Origin: Algisphaera agarilytica
GTDB lineage: Bacteria; Planctomycetota; Phycisphaerae; Phycisphaerales; Phycisphaeraceae
Assembly (NCBI RefSeq): GCF_014207595.1
Contig: NZ_JACHGY010000001.1
Coordinates: forward strand, 1,940,909-2,004,908
DNA: 64,000 nucleotides
Reading direction: 5' to 3'
Notes under the pieces: model-generated
The model's database searches: none
What the model was told of the DNA's origin: nothing
What the model saw: the letters and a program-made list of their open reading frames with translations, nothing else
Position numbers and translations under genes: made by a program
In this document: positions 43,621-50,510 of the stretch, piece by piece
How the letters are laid out: each line of letters starts with the position of its first letter
Numbering within the stretch: position 1 is the stretch's first letter

Positions 43621-43965
43621 TCAGTTGAACGCCAGCTTGCCGACCAGGCCGTTGTCCGACTTGGCGGTTTTGCGGCTTCGCATCGTTTGCACCAACCGGA
43701 TCGCATTGAGGATCAGCCCCGCGGTGAACAGGCCCGTCATCCCGATCAGCAAGCCGAGCAGCGCCGCGACGTAGAGCAGGTTCAGGATCGGAGCCGCGCC
43801 CCAGATCGCCAGCAGCACGGGAACCGAGGCGACGGCCGCCAGCGCCGAGCCTGCGAGCGCGACGTAGATCGGCTGATCGTCTGACCAGAAGGATTCAGGT
43901 GCTTGGGTCGAAGTGTTTTCTTCAACGAGGGTGTTTTGAATCGCTTGGTCTTGCATGGAACACAT
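43621..43965 (-). CDS. Small two-helix membrane protein, unidentified
   Basis: The protein of about 114 residues has a polar N-terminus (DQAIQNTLVEENTSTQAPESFW) and two hydrophobic segments (VALAGSALAAVASVPVLLAIWG; LLYVAALLGLLIGMTGLFTAGLIL), ending in a basic tail. AAGGA lies four bases before the ATG at 43965, which supports a real gene. I do not recognise the family. It is flanked by a hairpin downstream and a 458-bp gap upstream. Confidence 0.6.
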   Translation of the reverse strand: MCSMQDQAIQNTLVEENTSTQAPESFWSDDQPIYVALAGSALAAVASVPVLLAIWGAAPILNLLYVAALLGLLIGMTGLFTAGLILNAIRLVQTMRSRKTAKSDNGLVGKLAFN

Positions 43966-44423
43966 CACTTCCTTGAGGTTGTCCGAGCCGGGTGTCGTGT
44001 GCCGGGTGCTGTCGGGTCACTTCACGAACTTGGCGTCGGGCGGTGTGGGGGAGGCGACCCTGAGCGCTTCCAGCGCAGGTCGCCCGGGGGGCGGGAATCC
44101 CGTTCCACGGGATCGAGGGGAGGGTGGCCCCGGCAGGGCGTGACCCTTGCCATGACTCACGCGAAGAGTATGCCAATTGAATGGAATCAGGCGGTGAGAA
44201 GTCGGTTAAATTTCGCTTCAGTTTATGTGGGCAAAAAAACGCCAAAAACGCCTTGAAAACAAGGGAAAACAAGCAATATTTCTAAATAAAAAAAGCAAAT
44301 AAAAATTAAAGTTTTTGGGGTGCGCATCGGGTGGGCAGTTCGACGCTGCGATCCGTGGTTTGCCAGGAAATTAAGCGGGGTTGAACGGCGATCGAAACGG
44401 ACGGTGTTCGTGTCCGACCGGGT
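43966..44423. other. 458-bp gene-poor region upstream of the small membrane gene
   Basis: No convincing gene was found. It contains a CCCGTTCCACGGGAT-type hairpin near 44098-44113, an AT-rich tract (44226-44310) and a terminator on the minus strand at 44243-44264. A 116-codon frame on the minus strand has low-complexity composition and no family features, so I do not call it. Confidence 0.5.
44243..44264 (-). terminator. Rho-independent terminator after the Sua5 gene
   Basis: CCTTG (44251-44255) and CAAGG (44260-44264) form a short stem around AAAA. On the minus strand it is followed by CGTTTTTGGCGTTTTTTT. It lies about 160 bases after the stop at 44424. Confidence 0.55.
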
Positions 44424-45404
44424 TCACGCGGTCGCCGCACGGCGGAGCCGATCGTTGATCGCCCGCCCCAGGCCCCGGTCTGGCACGCGTTGCGCAACGA
44501 TCAGGTCGAGCCCCGCGCGGTCGAGGCGGTGCATCGCTTCGAAGAGTTGTGCCGCCGCCACCACCAGGTCGGCCGAGGGGCTGAGCACCTCCGCCGCGGC
44601 GAAGCCCATGCCCCGTCCCTGTTCGCCGCGCAGGCTCAGCAGGCCCACGCGCTGATTGCCCAGCGAAGCCGGGTCGAGGTCTTCGATGCGGTCGACCAAA
44701 CGCAGCGGTGTGCGCGGTGCGTAGTGACGGTCGAGCATGCCCGGCGACGCGATCTTTTCACCGGGCTTCGCCACCGCCACCGCCCCGCCGACGACCGCTT
44801 CGATCGCTTCGACCGACGTGCCACCCAGGCGCAGCACCACCACCCCGCTGGCCGAGGCGTCGGCGTCAAAACCCACCACGGTGGACTCGACGCCGGTCTC
44901 ACAAGGCCCGCCATCCAGCACCGCGTCACACTCAACGGTGACGTGTTCGGCGCGTGTCGGGCTGATCCCGCCGAACGTGTTTGCCGACGGCGCGGCGAGT
45001 GGCACCCCCGCCGCCTCGAGCAGCTGCTGCGCCACCGGGTGGGCGGGCACACGCACGCCGACGGTCTGCAAGCCCGACGTCACGATCCCCGGGATGAACT
45101 CGCGCTTGGGCAGCACCATCGTCAACGGCCCGGGCCAAAATGCCTGGGTCAACACCTCGGGCAAGCCGTGCAACCCGTCGTGGAGTTGATCGATCGCCAC
45201 CAACGACCAAGCGGTATCCGCGTCCGGCACGTGGACGATCAACGGATCAAAACTCGGCCGCGCCTTCGCGGCGAACACCTTCGCCACCGCGTCGGCGTCG
45301 AGCGCGTGCGCCGCCAAGCCGTACACCGTCTCGGTGGGCATCGCCACGATGCCGCCGTCGCGGAGCAGCTGCCCGGCGTCTTCAATCTCTTGTTCGCTGG
45401 CCAT
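44424..45404 (-). CDS. tsaC: Threonylcarbamoyl-AMP synthase (Sua5/TsaC type)
   Basis: The 326-residue enzyme makes threonylcarbamoyl-AMP for the t6A modification of ANN-decoding tRNAs. It has the YrdC-domain start DGGIVAMPTETVYGLAAHAL, FAAKARPSFDPLIVHV, GPLTMVLPKR, TVGVRVPAHPVAQQLLEAAGVPLAAPSANTFGGISPT and ESTVVGFD. The C-terminal extension (about 210-326) corresponds to the Sua5 domain, so the protein is the long, two-domain form. I chose the ATG at 45404; the TTG two codons upstream is possible. It is a stand-alone gene with a downstream terminator. Confidence 0.93.
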   Translation of the reverse strand: MASEQEIEDAGQLLRDGGIVAMPTETVYGLAAHALDADAVAKVFAAKARPSFDPLIVHVPDADTAWSLVAIDQLHDGLHGLPEVLTQAFWPGPLTMVLPKREFIPGIVTSGLQTVGVRVPAHPVAQQLLEAAGVPLAAPSANTFGGISPTRAEHVTVECDAVLDGGPCETGVESTVVGFDADASASGVVVLRLGGTSVEAIEAVVGGAVAVAKPGEKIASPGMLDRHYAPRTPLRLVDRIEDLDPASLGNQRVGLLSLRGEQGRGMGFAAAEVLSPSADLVVAAAQLFEAMHRLDRAGLDLIVAQRVPDRGLGRAINDRLRRAATA

Positions 45405-45485
45405 CCGCAAAGTGTAGTGTCCCCCAAATATTTAGCCCCGGGTCAATGACCGGGGGCCGCCGCGGTTATCGAAACGAGCGAATCA

Positions 45486-46058
45486 TCACGCCCGCTTCAA
45501 CACCGCCAAGTGCTCCAGGTTCTTCCCCTTGCCCCCGCGGATCGGCGAACGGATCCAGCCGAGAACTTCCACGCCCAGCCCCGGCAGCACCTCGTCCACC
45601 ACCCGCTGGGTCTCGGCGTCCGCCTCTTCGTTCGTCAGTTTGTGCTGCCCCGATTCGTAGTGCGGCTTCACCAGCGACACGATCCGCGCGTCCGGCGAAT
45701 CGCTCAGCCAACGCAGCGCCACCGGGATCGCCTTGTCCTGTTTGGTCCAGCCCAGGTCGAGCGAAACCACATCGCAAGCCGCTTGTGGCTTAGCGTGCAA
45801 GGCATTGGTGCGTTCCATCACGACCACGCGGTCGTCTTGCCGCAGCTTCCACGCGAGTTCGCCGTAGGCGGTATCCACCGCAAAGACTTTCGCGGCGCCG
45901 CGTTGGACCAGGCAATCCACGAACCCGCCGGTCGAGCAGCCCAGGTCGGCACACGTCGCGTCGGTCACATCGATGCCGAAGTGTTCGAGCGCCGCCTCCA
46001 GCTTCAAGCCGCCGCGTGAAGCGAACTTCTTTTCGTCCAGGGGTTCCATGGTGTCCAT
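45486..46058 (-). CDS. TlyA-like rRNA methyltransferase lacking an S4 domain
   Basis: The 190-residue protein has the TlyA/FtsJ-type methyltransferase core: FASRGGLKLEAALEHFG, ADLGCSTGGFVDCLVQRGA for SAM binding, VDTAYGELAWKLRQDDRV, and the catalytic region DVVSLDLGWTKQD followed by ARIVSLVKPHYE. Typical TlyA (about 250-270 residues) starts with an S4 RNA-binding domain; here FASRGG is at residue 12, so S4 is absent. No in-frame S4 is visible upstream. It may methylate rRNA with another partner or a different RNA. MEPLDEKK at 46049 is an alternative start. Confidence 0.82.
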   Translation of the reverse strand: MDTMEPLDEKKFASRGGLKLEAALEHFGIDVTDATCADLGCSTGGFVDCLVQRGAAKVFAVDTAYGELAWKLRQDDRVVVMERTNALHAKPQAACDVVSLDLGWTKQDKAIPVALRWLSDSPDARIVSLVKPHYESGQHKLTNEEADAETQRVVDEVLPGLGVEVLGWIRSPIRGGKGKNLEHLAVLKRA

Positions 46059-46143
46059 TGTTGCACAGCATGTCCGGTTGCGCGCAGCGGCTGGCCTGAT
46101 TTAGTCTTGGATGCCTTGGTCGCTCGATCTAAGATGGGGCATC

Positions 46144-47124
46144 ATGAATTCACGCCGTCACTTCCTGAAATCGGTCGTCGCCAGCACCGCGGGTTTGGGT
46201 GCCGCCGCGACGTCTTCTACCTCTTCCGCACAAGCCAACGACGCCAAGGCCGAGCCCGCCGCGGGCAAGGTCGACCGCCGCCGTTTAGGCCGGCTCGAAG
46301 CCGAGGTCTCGATCCTCGGCCTCGGTTTGGGGTCGGCGTTTATCCGGCCCTACGACCAGGACCGCGAGGCCGGCCACGCCCTGCTCCAAAGCGCCCTCGA
46401 CCTCGGCATCAATTACTGGGACACCGCCCGCGGTTACAAGACCAGCGAAGAAATCATCGGCCCGGTGGTCAAAGCGAACCGCGACCGCATCTTCCTGGTC
46501 AGCAAGAGCGCCGCCCGTGACTACGACGGCTTCATGCGCGAAGTCGAAACCAGCCTGACGAATCTGCAAACCGATCGTCTCGACCTGCTGCACCTGCACA
46601 ACCTCAAGCCCGACAAAGACGACCTCGCCCAGATGGAAAAGGGCTGTGTCCGGGCGGTGCGGGAACTGATCGACCAGAAGGTCGTTCCGCACTTCGGCGT
46701 CACCGGCCACAGCGGCGCACGTTTTCTCATGGACGCGATCGAACGTTTTGACCCCGACGCGTTACTGAGCGTGTATCCCTGCACGCGCGACGACGAAGGG
46801 CGTTACGAAGACGAACTGCTCCCGCTGGCCCGCGAGCGCGATATGGGCGTGATCGCGATGAAGACGGTCCGCCGTGCCCGCAACGCCGACCTCGTGGGCA
46901 CCGACCTCGTCCGCTACGCCCTGAGCCTCGACGGCATCGCCACCACCATCGTCGGCCTCGACACTTTGGACCACCTCAACGCCAACTCCCAGATGGCCAC
47001 CAACTTCGAGCCCCTGGACCTCGCCCAACGCGACGCGATGCACCGAGAGGTTACGACCGCGGTCGCGAGCATCCCCACGCCGTGGGAACAGCCGGGGTAC
47101 GAAGACGGAGCCGGCCTCGCGTGA
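46144..47124 (+). CDS. Tat-exported aldo/keto reductase
   Basis: The 326-residue protein starts MNSRRHFLKSVVASTAGLGAAA, a twin-arginine signal with the RRxFLK motif. The reductase barrel follows with the catalytic tetrad: INYWDTARGY (Asp, Tyr), FLVSKSA (Lys) and LLHLHN (His). NADPH-dependent family members reduce carbonyls of sugars and small molecules. Export by Tat with cofactor is consistent with envelope localisation. I used the ATG at 46144 because the upstream extension lacks the signal. No operon neighbour is evident. Confidence 0.87.
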   Translation: MNSRRHFLKSVVASTAGLGAAATSSTSSAQANDAKAEPAAGKVDRRRLGRLEAEVSILGLGLGSAFIRPYDQDREAGHALLQSALDLGINYWDTARGYKTSEEIIGPVVKANRDRIFLVSKSAARDYDGFMREVETSLTNLQTDRLDLLHLHNLKPDKDDLAQMEKGCVRAVRELIDQKVVPHFGVTGHSGARFLMDAIERFDPDALLSVYPCTRDDEGRYEDELLPLARERDMGVIAMKTVRRARNADLVGTDLVRYALSLDGIATTIVGLDTLDHLNANSQMATNFEPLDLAQRDAMHREVTTAVASIPTPWEQPGYEDGAGLA

Positions 47125-47174
47125 GGTGATCCGTGTGTCTCACATATCGATGCGCTGATGCAAGCCGTGCCCGG

Positions 47175-47525
47175 TTAGCGTTGGGTGACGTAGACGCCGG
47201 TGACGATACCGGCGCTAATAAACACACCGACCACGGCCAATTGGATCATGCCGGCGACGGCTGCGCCCGGCTGTCCCGATTGATCACCCAACAAGAAGCT
47301 GTAAGCCGCGGGGATCGAGAACAGCCCCCCGAGAATCGCTACGCCGTTGCACACCACGGTGGCCTTTTCAAAGCCATCGGGTACATCCCCGCGCAGGAGG
47401 GTGAAGAGGTTGATGAGCCCGGCCCCCAAACCGCCCACGATGCCACAGACACTGATGGATAGCAGGCTGAGCACTCCGAGCAGAATCAGGAGCACATTAA
47501 GGATGAGGGCAACGATACGAAGCAT
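47175..47525 (-). CDS. Small hydrophobic membrane protein, unidentified
   Basis: The 116-residue product is mostly hydrophobic with three or four segments (LRIVALILNVLLILLGVLSLL, GIVGGLGAGLINLFTLL, GVAILGGLFSIPAAYSFLL, MIQLAVVGVFISAGIVTGVYV). I do not recognise a family. The end is convergent with the aldo/keto reductase gene. It could be a small channel or regulatory membrane protein, but nothing in the sequence decides this. Confidence 0.6.
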   Translation of the reverse strand: MLRIVALILNVLLILLGVLSLLSISVCGIVGGLGAGLINLFTLLRGDVPDGFEKATVVCNGVAILGGLFSIPAAYSFLLGDQSGQPGAAVAGMIQLAVVGVFISAGIVTGVYVTQR

Positions 47526-47607
47526 GACCGGACTCCCGGAGAAAGTGAGTGGTTTGGGTGGGCTACAACGTGATGTAGCGTAGCCGATCCAGAATTTGAG
47601 GATACAG

Positions 47608-47637
47608 CAAAAAGCCCACGGACAGCGTCCGTGGGCT
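47608..47637 (-). terminator. Rho-independent terminator after the Fe-S carrier gene
   Basis: AGCCCACGGAC (47613-47623) and GTCCGTGGGCT (47627-47637) form a perfect stem. On the minus strand it is followed by TTTTT, 50 bases after the stop at 47688. Confidence 0.85.
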
Positions 47638-47687
47638 TCTGTGTTTCTAAGTTGTTGCGCCAGCCGTAGGCCGCGGAGCGGAATGCC

Positions 47688-48020
47688 TTAGGCGCTGAAG
47701 CTGGACCCGCAGCCGCAGCTGCTGGTGGCGTTGGGGTTGTTGAAGACGAACCCACGGCCCATGACTTCGTCTTTGAAGTCGACGTTGGTGCCGTTGAGGT
47801 AGAGGTAGCTCTTGGGGTCGCAGACGATCTTGACGCCGTGCTGCTCGAAGGTTTCGTCGGTGTCGCGGAACTGCTCGGTCAGGTCCAGCAGGTAGCTGAA
47901 GCCCGAGCAGCCGCCGCCCTTGACGCCCACGCGGAGGCGGACGTTTTCGGCGTCGAGCTCTTGCTGCTCGATGATGGTCTTGATTTCGCGGGCGGCGGTT
48001 TCAGATAATTCGATGCCCAT
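47688..48020 (-). CDS. A-type iron-sulfur cluster carrier (ErpA/IscA family)
   Basis: The 110-residue protein is the standard length of A-type carriers, which accept and deliver 2Fe-2S or 4Fe-4S clusters. It has VKGGGCSGFSYLL with Cys38 and the C-terminal SSCGCGSSF with Cys102 and Cys104, the three cluster ligands. It is cytoplasmic. AGGAG precedes the ATG by seven bases. The gene lies downstream of an Rrf2 regulator on the same strand, with its own candidate promoter and a hairpin in the leader. Confidence 0.92.
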   Translation of the reverse strand: MGIELSETAAREIKTIIEQQELDAENVRLRVGVKGGGCSGFSYLLDLTEQFRDTDETFEQHGVKIVCDPKSYLYLNGTNVDFKDEVMGRGFVFNNPNATSSCGCGSSFSA

Positions 48021-48083
48021 GGGGCGTCTCCTGGGGAATCAGTGGTGAGCGGTCGGGGAGGGGCTTTGGTCAAAGCCCTCTAA

Positions 48084-48111
48084 AAAATACATCAGTTTGG
48101 GGGGATTGCAA
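48084..48111 (-). promoter_or_regulatory. Candidate promoter of the Fe-S carrier gene
   Basis: On the minus strand TTGCAA (48111-48106) and TATTTT (48089-48084) are 16 bases apart. The leader downstream contains the hairpin GAGGGCTTTG-acc-AAAGCCCCTC, just before the gene. Confidence 0.5.
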
Positions 48112-48142
48112 CGGTCTATTTTAGCCAACCTGCGTCCGGCGG

Positions 48143-48604
48143 TCAGGATTTGGCGCTGGTCGACAGGGGCGTGGTGACGACCTGCTCGTCGATCAGCTCG
48201 TTGAGCATGACCTGGCCGAAGAAGTCGATGATCCGGCGGTGGACCCGGTTGATCCCCTGGTGGATCGGGCAGAGGTCTTCCCGGCCGCAGCCCTGGTCGG
48301 CGATGGGGAGCTGATCGCAGCAGGGCGAGAGCTTGACCGGGCCCTCGATCGCGTTGATGACTTCCAGCATCGAGACTCGCGAGGGCTCGACCGCGATCTG
48401 GTAGCCACCCGAGGCGCCCCGGGTCGAGGTCACGAGCTTGGCCTGGGCCAGTTCCTTGAGGATGTTCATCAGCAGGGGCAGGGGCATGCTGTAGGCCTCG
48501 GCGATGGTCCGGGCGCTGGTTGGGCCGGCCTCGTCTAGCTTCCGTCGGGCCAGATCGGCCAGCGCAACCAGGGCGTAGTCTGTTTTTCGCGTGAGCTGTA
48601 GCAT
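48143..48604 (-). CDS. Rrf2-family (IscR-like) Fe-S responsive regulator
   Basis: The 153-residue protein has the Rrf2 winged helix at the N-terminus (MLQLTRKTDYALVALADLA, ARTIAEAYSMPLPLLMNILKELAQAKLV, TRGASGGYQIA). Cys residues at 95, 96, 106 and 112 (SPCCDQ, GCGREDLC) match the cluster-binding loop. Such regulators sense iron-sulfur, iron or NO status. The downstream A-type carrier gene fits an Fe-S role. The promoter overlaps a partly palindromic site, which suggests autoregulation. I used the ATG at 48604, as the upstream extension is not conserved-looking. Confidence 0.88.
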   Translation of the reverse strand: MLQLTRKTDYALVALADLARRKLDEAGPTSARTIAEAYSMPLPLLMNILKELAQAKLVTSTRGASGGYQIAVEPSRVSMLEVINAIEGPVKLSPCCDQLPIADQGCGREDLCPIHQGINRVHRRIIDFFGQVMLNELIDEQVVTTPLSTSAKS

Positions 48605-48668
48605 GGCCGGTCTCGGTGGGGGCGGGTTTCGAACGGTCCCCATATAGGGGGATCAGTGTTCTATCGGG

Positions 48669-48697
48669 ATAATAGTACCGGTTAAGTACGCTATCAA
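48669..48697 (-). promoter_or_regulatory. Promoter of the Rrf2 gene with overlapping inverted repeat
   Basis: On the minus strand TTGATA (48697-48692) and TATTAT (48674-48669) are separated by 17 bases. The spacer holds a partly palindromic sequence (AGTAC...GTAC around ACCGGT, 48673-48693), well placed for a repressor. Confidence 0.65.
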
Positions 48698-48750
48698 GCC
48701 TTATGGGGTCTGAATTGTCCGAAGTCTTTATCACTTCGGAATCTAAAGCT

Positions 48751-48779
48751 TTGGGCGTGGGCCGTCGATTCCGTATGAT
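48751..48779 (+). promoter_or_regulatory. Promoter of the adenylate kinase gene
   Basis: TTGGGC (48751-48756) and TATGAT (48774-48779) have a 17-base spacer. The leader of about 30 bases carries GAGAGA as the ribosome-binding site before the ATG at 48817. Confidence 0.6.
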
Positions 48780-48816
48780 GGACGCCCATTTCGATTCCAA
48801 CCGCAGAGAGATTCCC

Positions 48817-49440
48817 ATGCCCGACCACCCAACATACAAAACCATCCTGCTGTTTGGTGCCCCCGGCGCGGGCAAAGGCACGCAGGGTGCGATCCTGGGG
48901 CGGATCCCGGGCTTCTACCACTGCTCCTGCGGCGACGTGTTCCGCAACATCGACATCAGCACCGAGCTGGGCCGGAAGTTCTACGAGTATTCGTCTCGGG
49001 GCGAGCTGGTGCCGGACGAGATCACGGTGCAGATGTGGGCCCGTGCGATCCACGCCCGGACGATCCTCGGGGACTACAAGCCCGCCGCCGACCTCCTGAT
49101 CCTCGACGGCATCCCCCGGACGCTCGAGCAGGCCTGCATCATGGACGAGCACATCGAGGTGCTCAAGATCATCCACCTGACCTGCTCGGATGAAGAGGCG
49201 ATGTTCGAACGCCTGCGTCGGCGGGCCCTGAAGAGCAACCGCCACGACGACGCGGACGAGAAGGTCATCCGCCACCGCTGGGAGGTCTACGAGGAAGAGA
49301 CCGCACCCGTCCTCCAGCACTACCCGGCAGACACGATTGTCGACATCGACTCGATCGGCTCGCCCGCCCGGATCCTCCACGACATCCTCGACCACGCGGT
49401 GCCCCAACAGGACAGCCACTTCAAGGCGTTCGAGGGATAA
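48817..49440 (+). CDS. Adenylate kinase family nucleoside monophosphate kinase
   Basis: The 207-residue protein has Walker A GAPGAGKGTQ (14-23), LDGIPRTLEQA in place of the DGFPRT motif, and a short-LID arrangement (RRRALKSNRHDDADEKVIRHR then WEVYEEETAPVLQHY). It transfers phosphate between ATP and an NMP, most likely AMP. The NMP-binding segment (CSCGDVFRNIDISTELG) departs from the usual STGDMLR wording, so it may be a divergent paralogue; I therefore give no symbol. It is divergent from the Rrf2 gene and has its own promoter. Confidence 0.82.
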   Translation: MPDHPTYKTILLFGAPGAGKGTQGAILGRIPGFYHCSCGDVFRNIDISTELGRKFYEYSSRGELVPDEITVQMWARAIHARTILGDYKPAADLLILDGIPRTLEQACIMDEHIEVLKIIHLTCSDEEAMFERLRRRALKSNRHDDADEKVIRHRWEVYEEETAPVLQHYPADTIVDIDSIGSPARILHDILDHAVPQQDSHFKAFEG

Positions 49441-49503
49441 AAATTGCCCGAAACCTTATTTGGTGCTGGAATCGCTCATGGCGATTGCTAACCTTTGCGC
49501 ATC

Positions 49504-50406
49504 ATGCGAATTTTCATTACTGGTGCGGGAGGTCGAATCGGGTCTGGCGTGGCGGAACACCTCCAGGAAGTGGGCCACGAGGTCGTGGCCACGGACGTGG
49601 CGTACCGCCCCGAACTGCCCTTCCGCCTGCACCTGGCCGACCTCTGCGACGAACAAGCGGTCTACCCGTTGATCGAGGGCTGTGACGCGGTGATCCACTT
49701 GGGCAACCACGCCCACGCCCACGCCGTACGCCCCGAGCAGAAGGTGCTGACGCAGAACATGGCGATGAACGCCAACGTGTACTACGCCGCCCTGCAGGTG
49801 GGCATCCGCAACATCGTGGGCATCAGTTCCGTCCAGGCCACGCTGGGCTACCACAGCTCGCGCCTGCGGCGGGGTGAGATGCGGGTTTGTCATCACCCCT
49901 ATCTTCCGTTTGATGGCAACCTCCCTCGCAACACCGGCAACAACTCGTATGCGATGAGCAAGTCCTTCGGCGAACAGATGCTCGAAGCGATGACCACCGA
50001 GTACGCCAACCTCGCCGCGATCTCGGTCCGCCTGCCTTGGGTCGAGTTTGTGAAGCGTCGGCACAACTGGCACTACTTCAAGCCCCTGGAGCCCACCGAC
50101 CGCAGGTTGGCCGAGGGCATGACTTACATCACCAGCGACGACGTGGCGACCGCCCTGCGCGCGATGGTCGAGCAGCCCGCGGCGGGCTACCGCCAGTACT
50201 TCATCGCGCAGTCGTTGGTGGTCAAGGGGATGACCAACGCCGAGGTCGCCGCGAAGTATCTGCCCGACCTGGAAGTGCGCGGCCCCATGGATGGCGGGCA
50301 CGGCCTGGTCGATCTCTCGGCCATGCAACGCGATTTCAACTGGCAGCCCGAACACCCGCCCATCGAGGTTGATCTGGCCGCCGACCACGTCTCGGCCGAG
50401 GCGTAG
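49504..50406 (+). CDS. NAD-dependent epimerase/dehydratase (extended SDR)
   Basis: The 300-residue enzyme has the extended-SDR cofactor motif GAGGRIG (7-13) and YAMSK (Tyr149, Lys153), with LGNHAHAHAVRP and a C-terminal region for a nucleotide-sugar or sugar substrate. Possible roles are sugar-nucleotide epimerisation or uronate oxidation. The ATG at 49504 is used. It is a single gene between the adenylate kinase and glycosyltransferase genes; the function in the pathway is unclear. Confidence 0.83.
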   Translation: MRIFITGAGGRIGSGVAEHLQEVGHEVVATDVAYRPELPFRLHLADLCDEQAVYPLIEGCDAVIHLGNHAHAHAVRPEQKVLTQNMAMNANVYYAALQVGIRNIVGISSVQATLGYHSSRLRRGEMRVCHHPYLPFDGNLPRNTGNNSYAMSKSFGEQMLEAMTTEYANLAAISVRLPWVEFVKRRHNWHYFKPLEPTDRRLAEGMTYITSDDVATALRAMVEQPAAGYRQYFIAQSLVVKGMTNAEVAAKYLPDLEVRGPMDGGHGLVDLSAMQRDFNWQPEHPPIEVDLAADHVSAEA

Positions 50407-50510
50407 CGCTGCGATCGACATGGCAAACGCGTTTCGAAGGGACGGTTTCGCGGGTGATGGAATATCGCCCGGCAGCCTTTGCCGGTGACAGGTGCGCTTA
50501 ACGCTCTACC

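Noticed and set aside
43922-44272. Minus-strand frame of 116 codons
   Set aside because: It overlaps the leader of the small membrane gene, has no family features and contains a terminator-like hairpin near its start.
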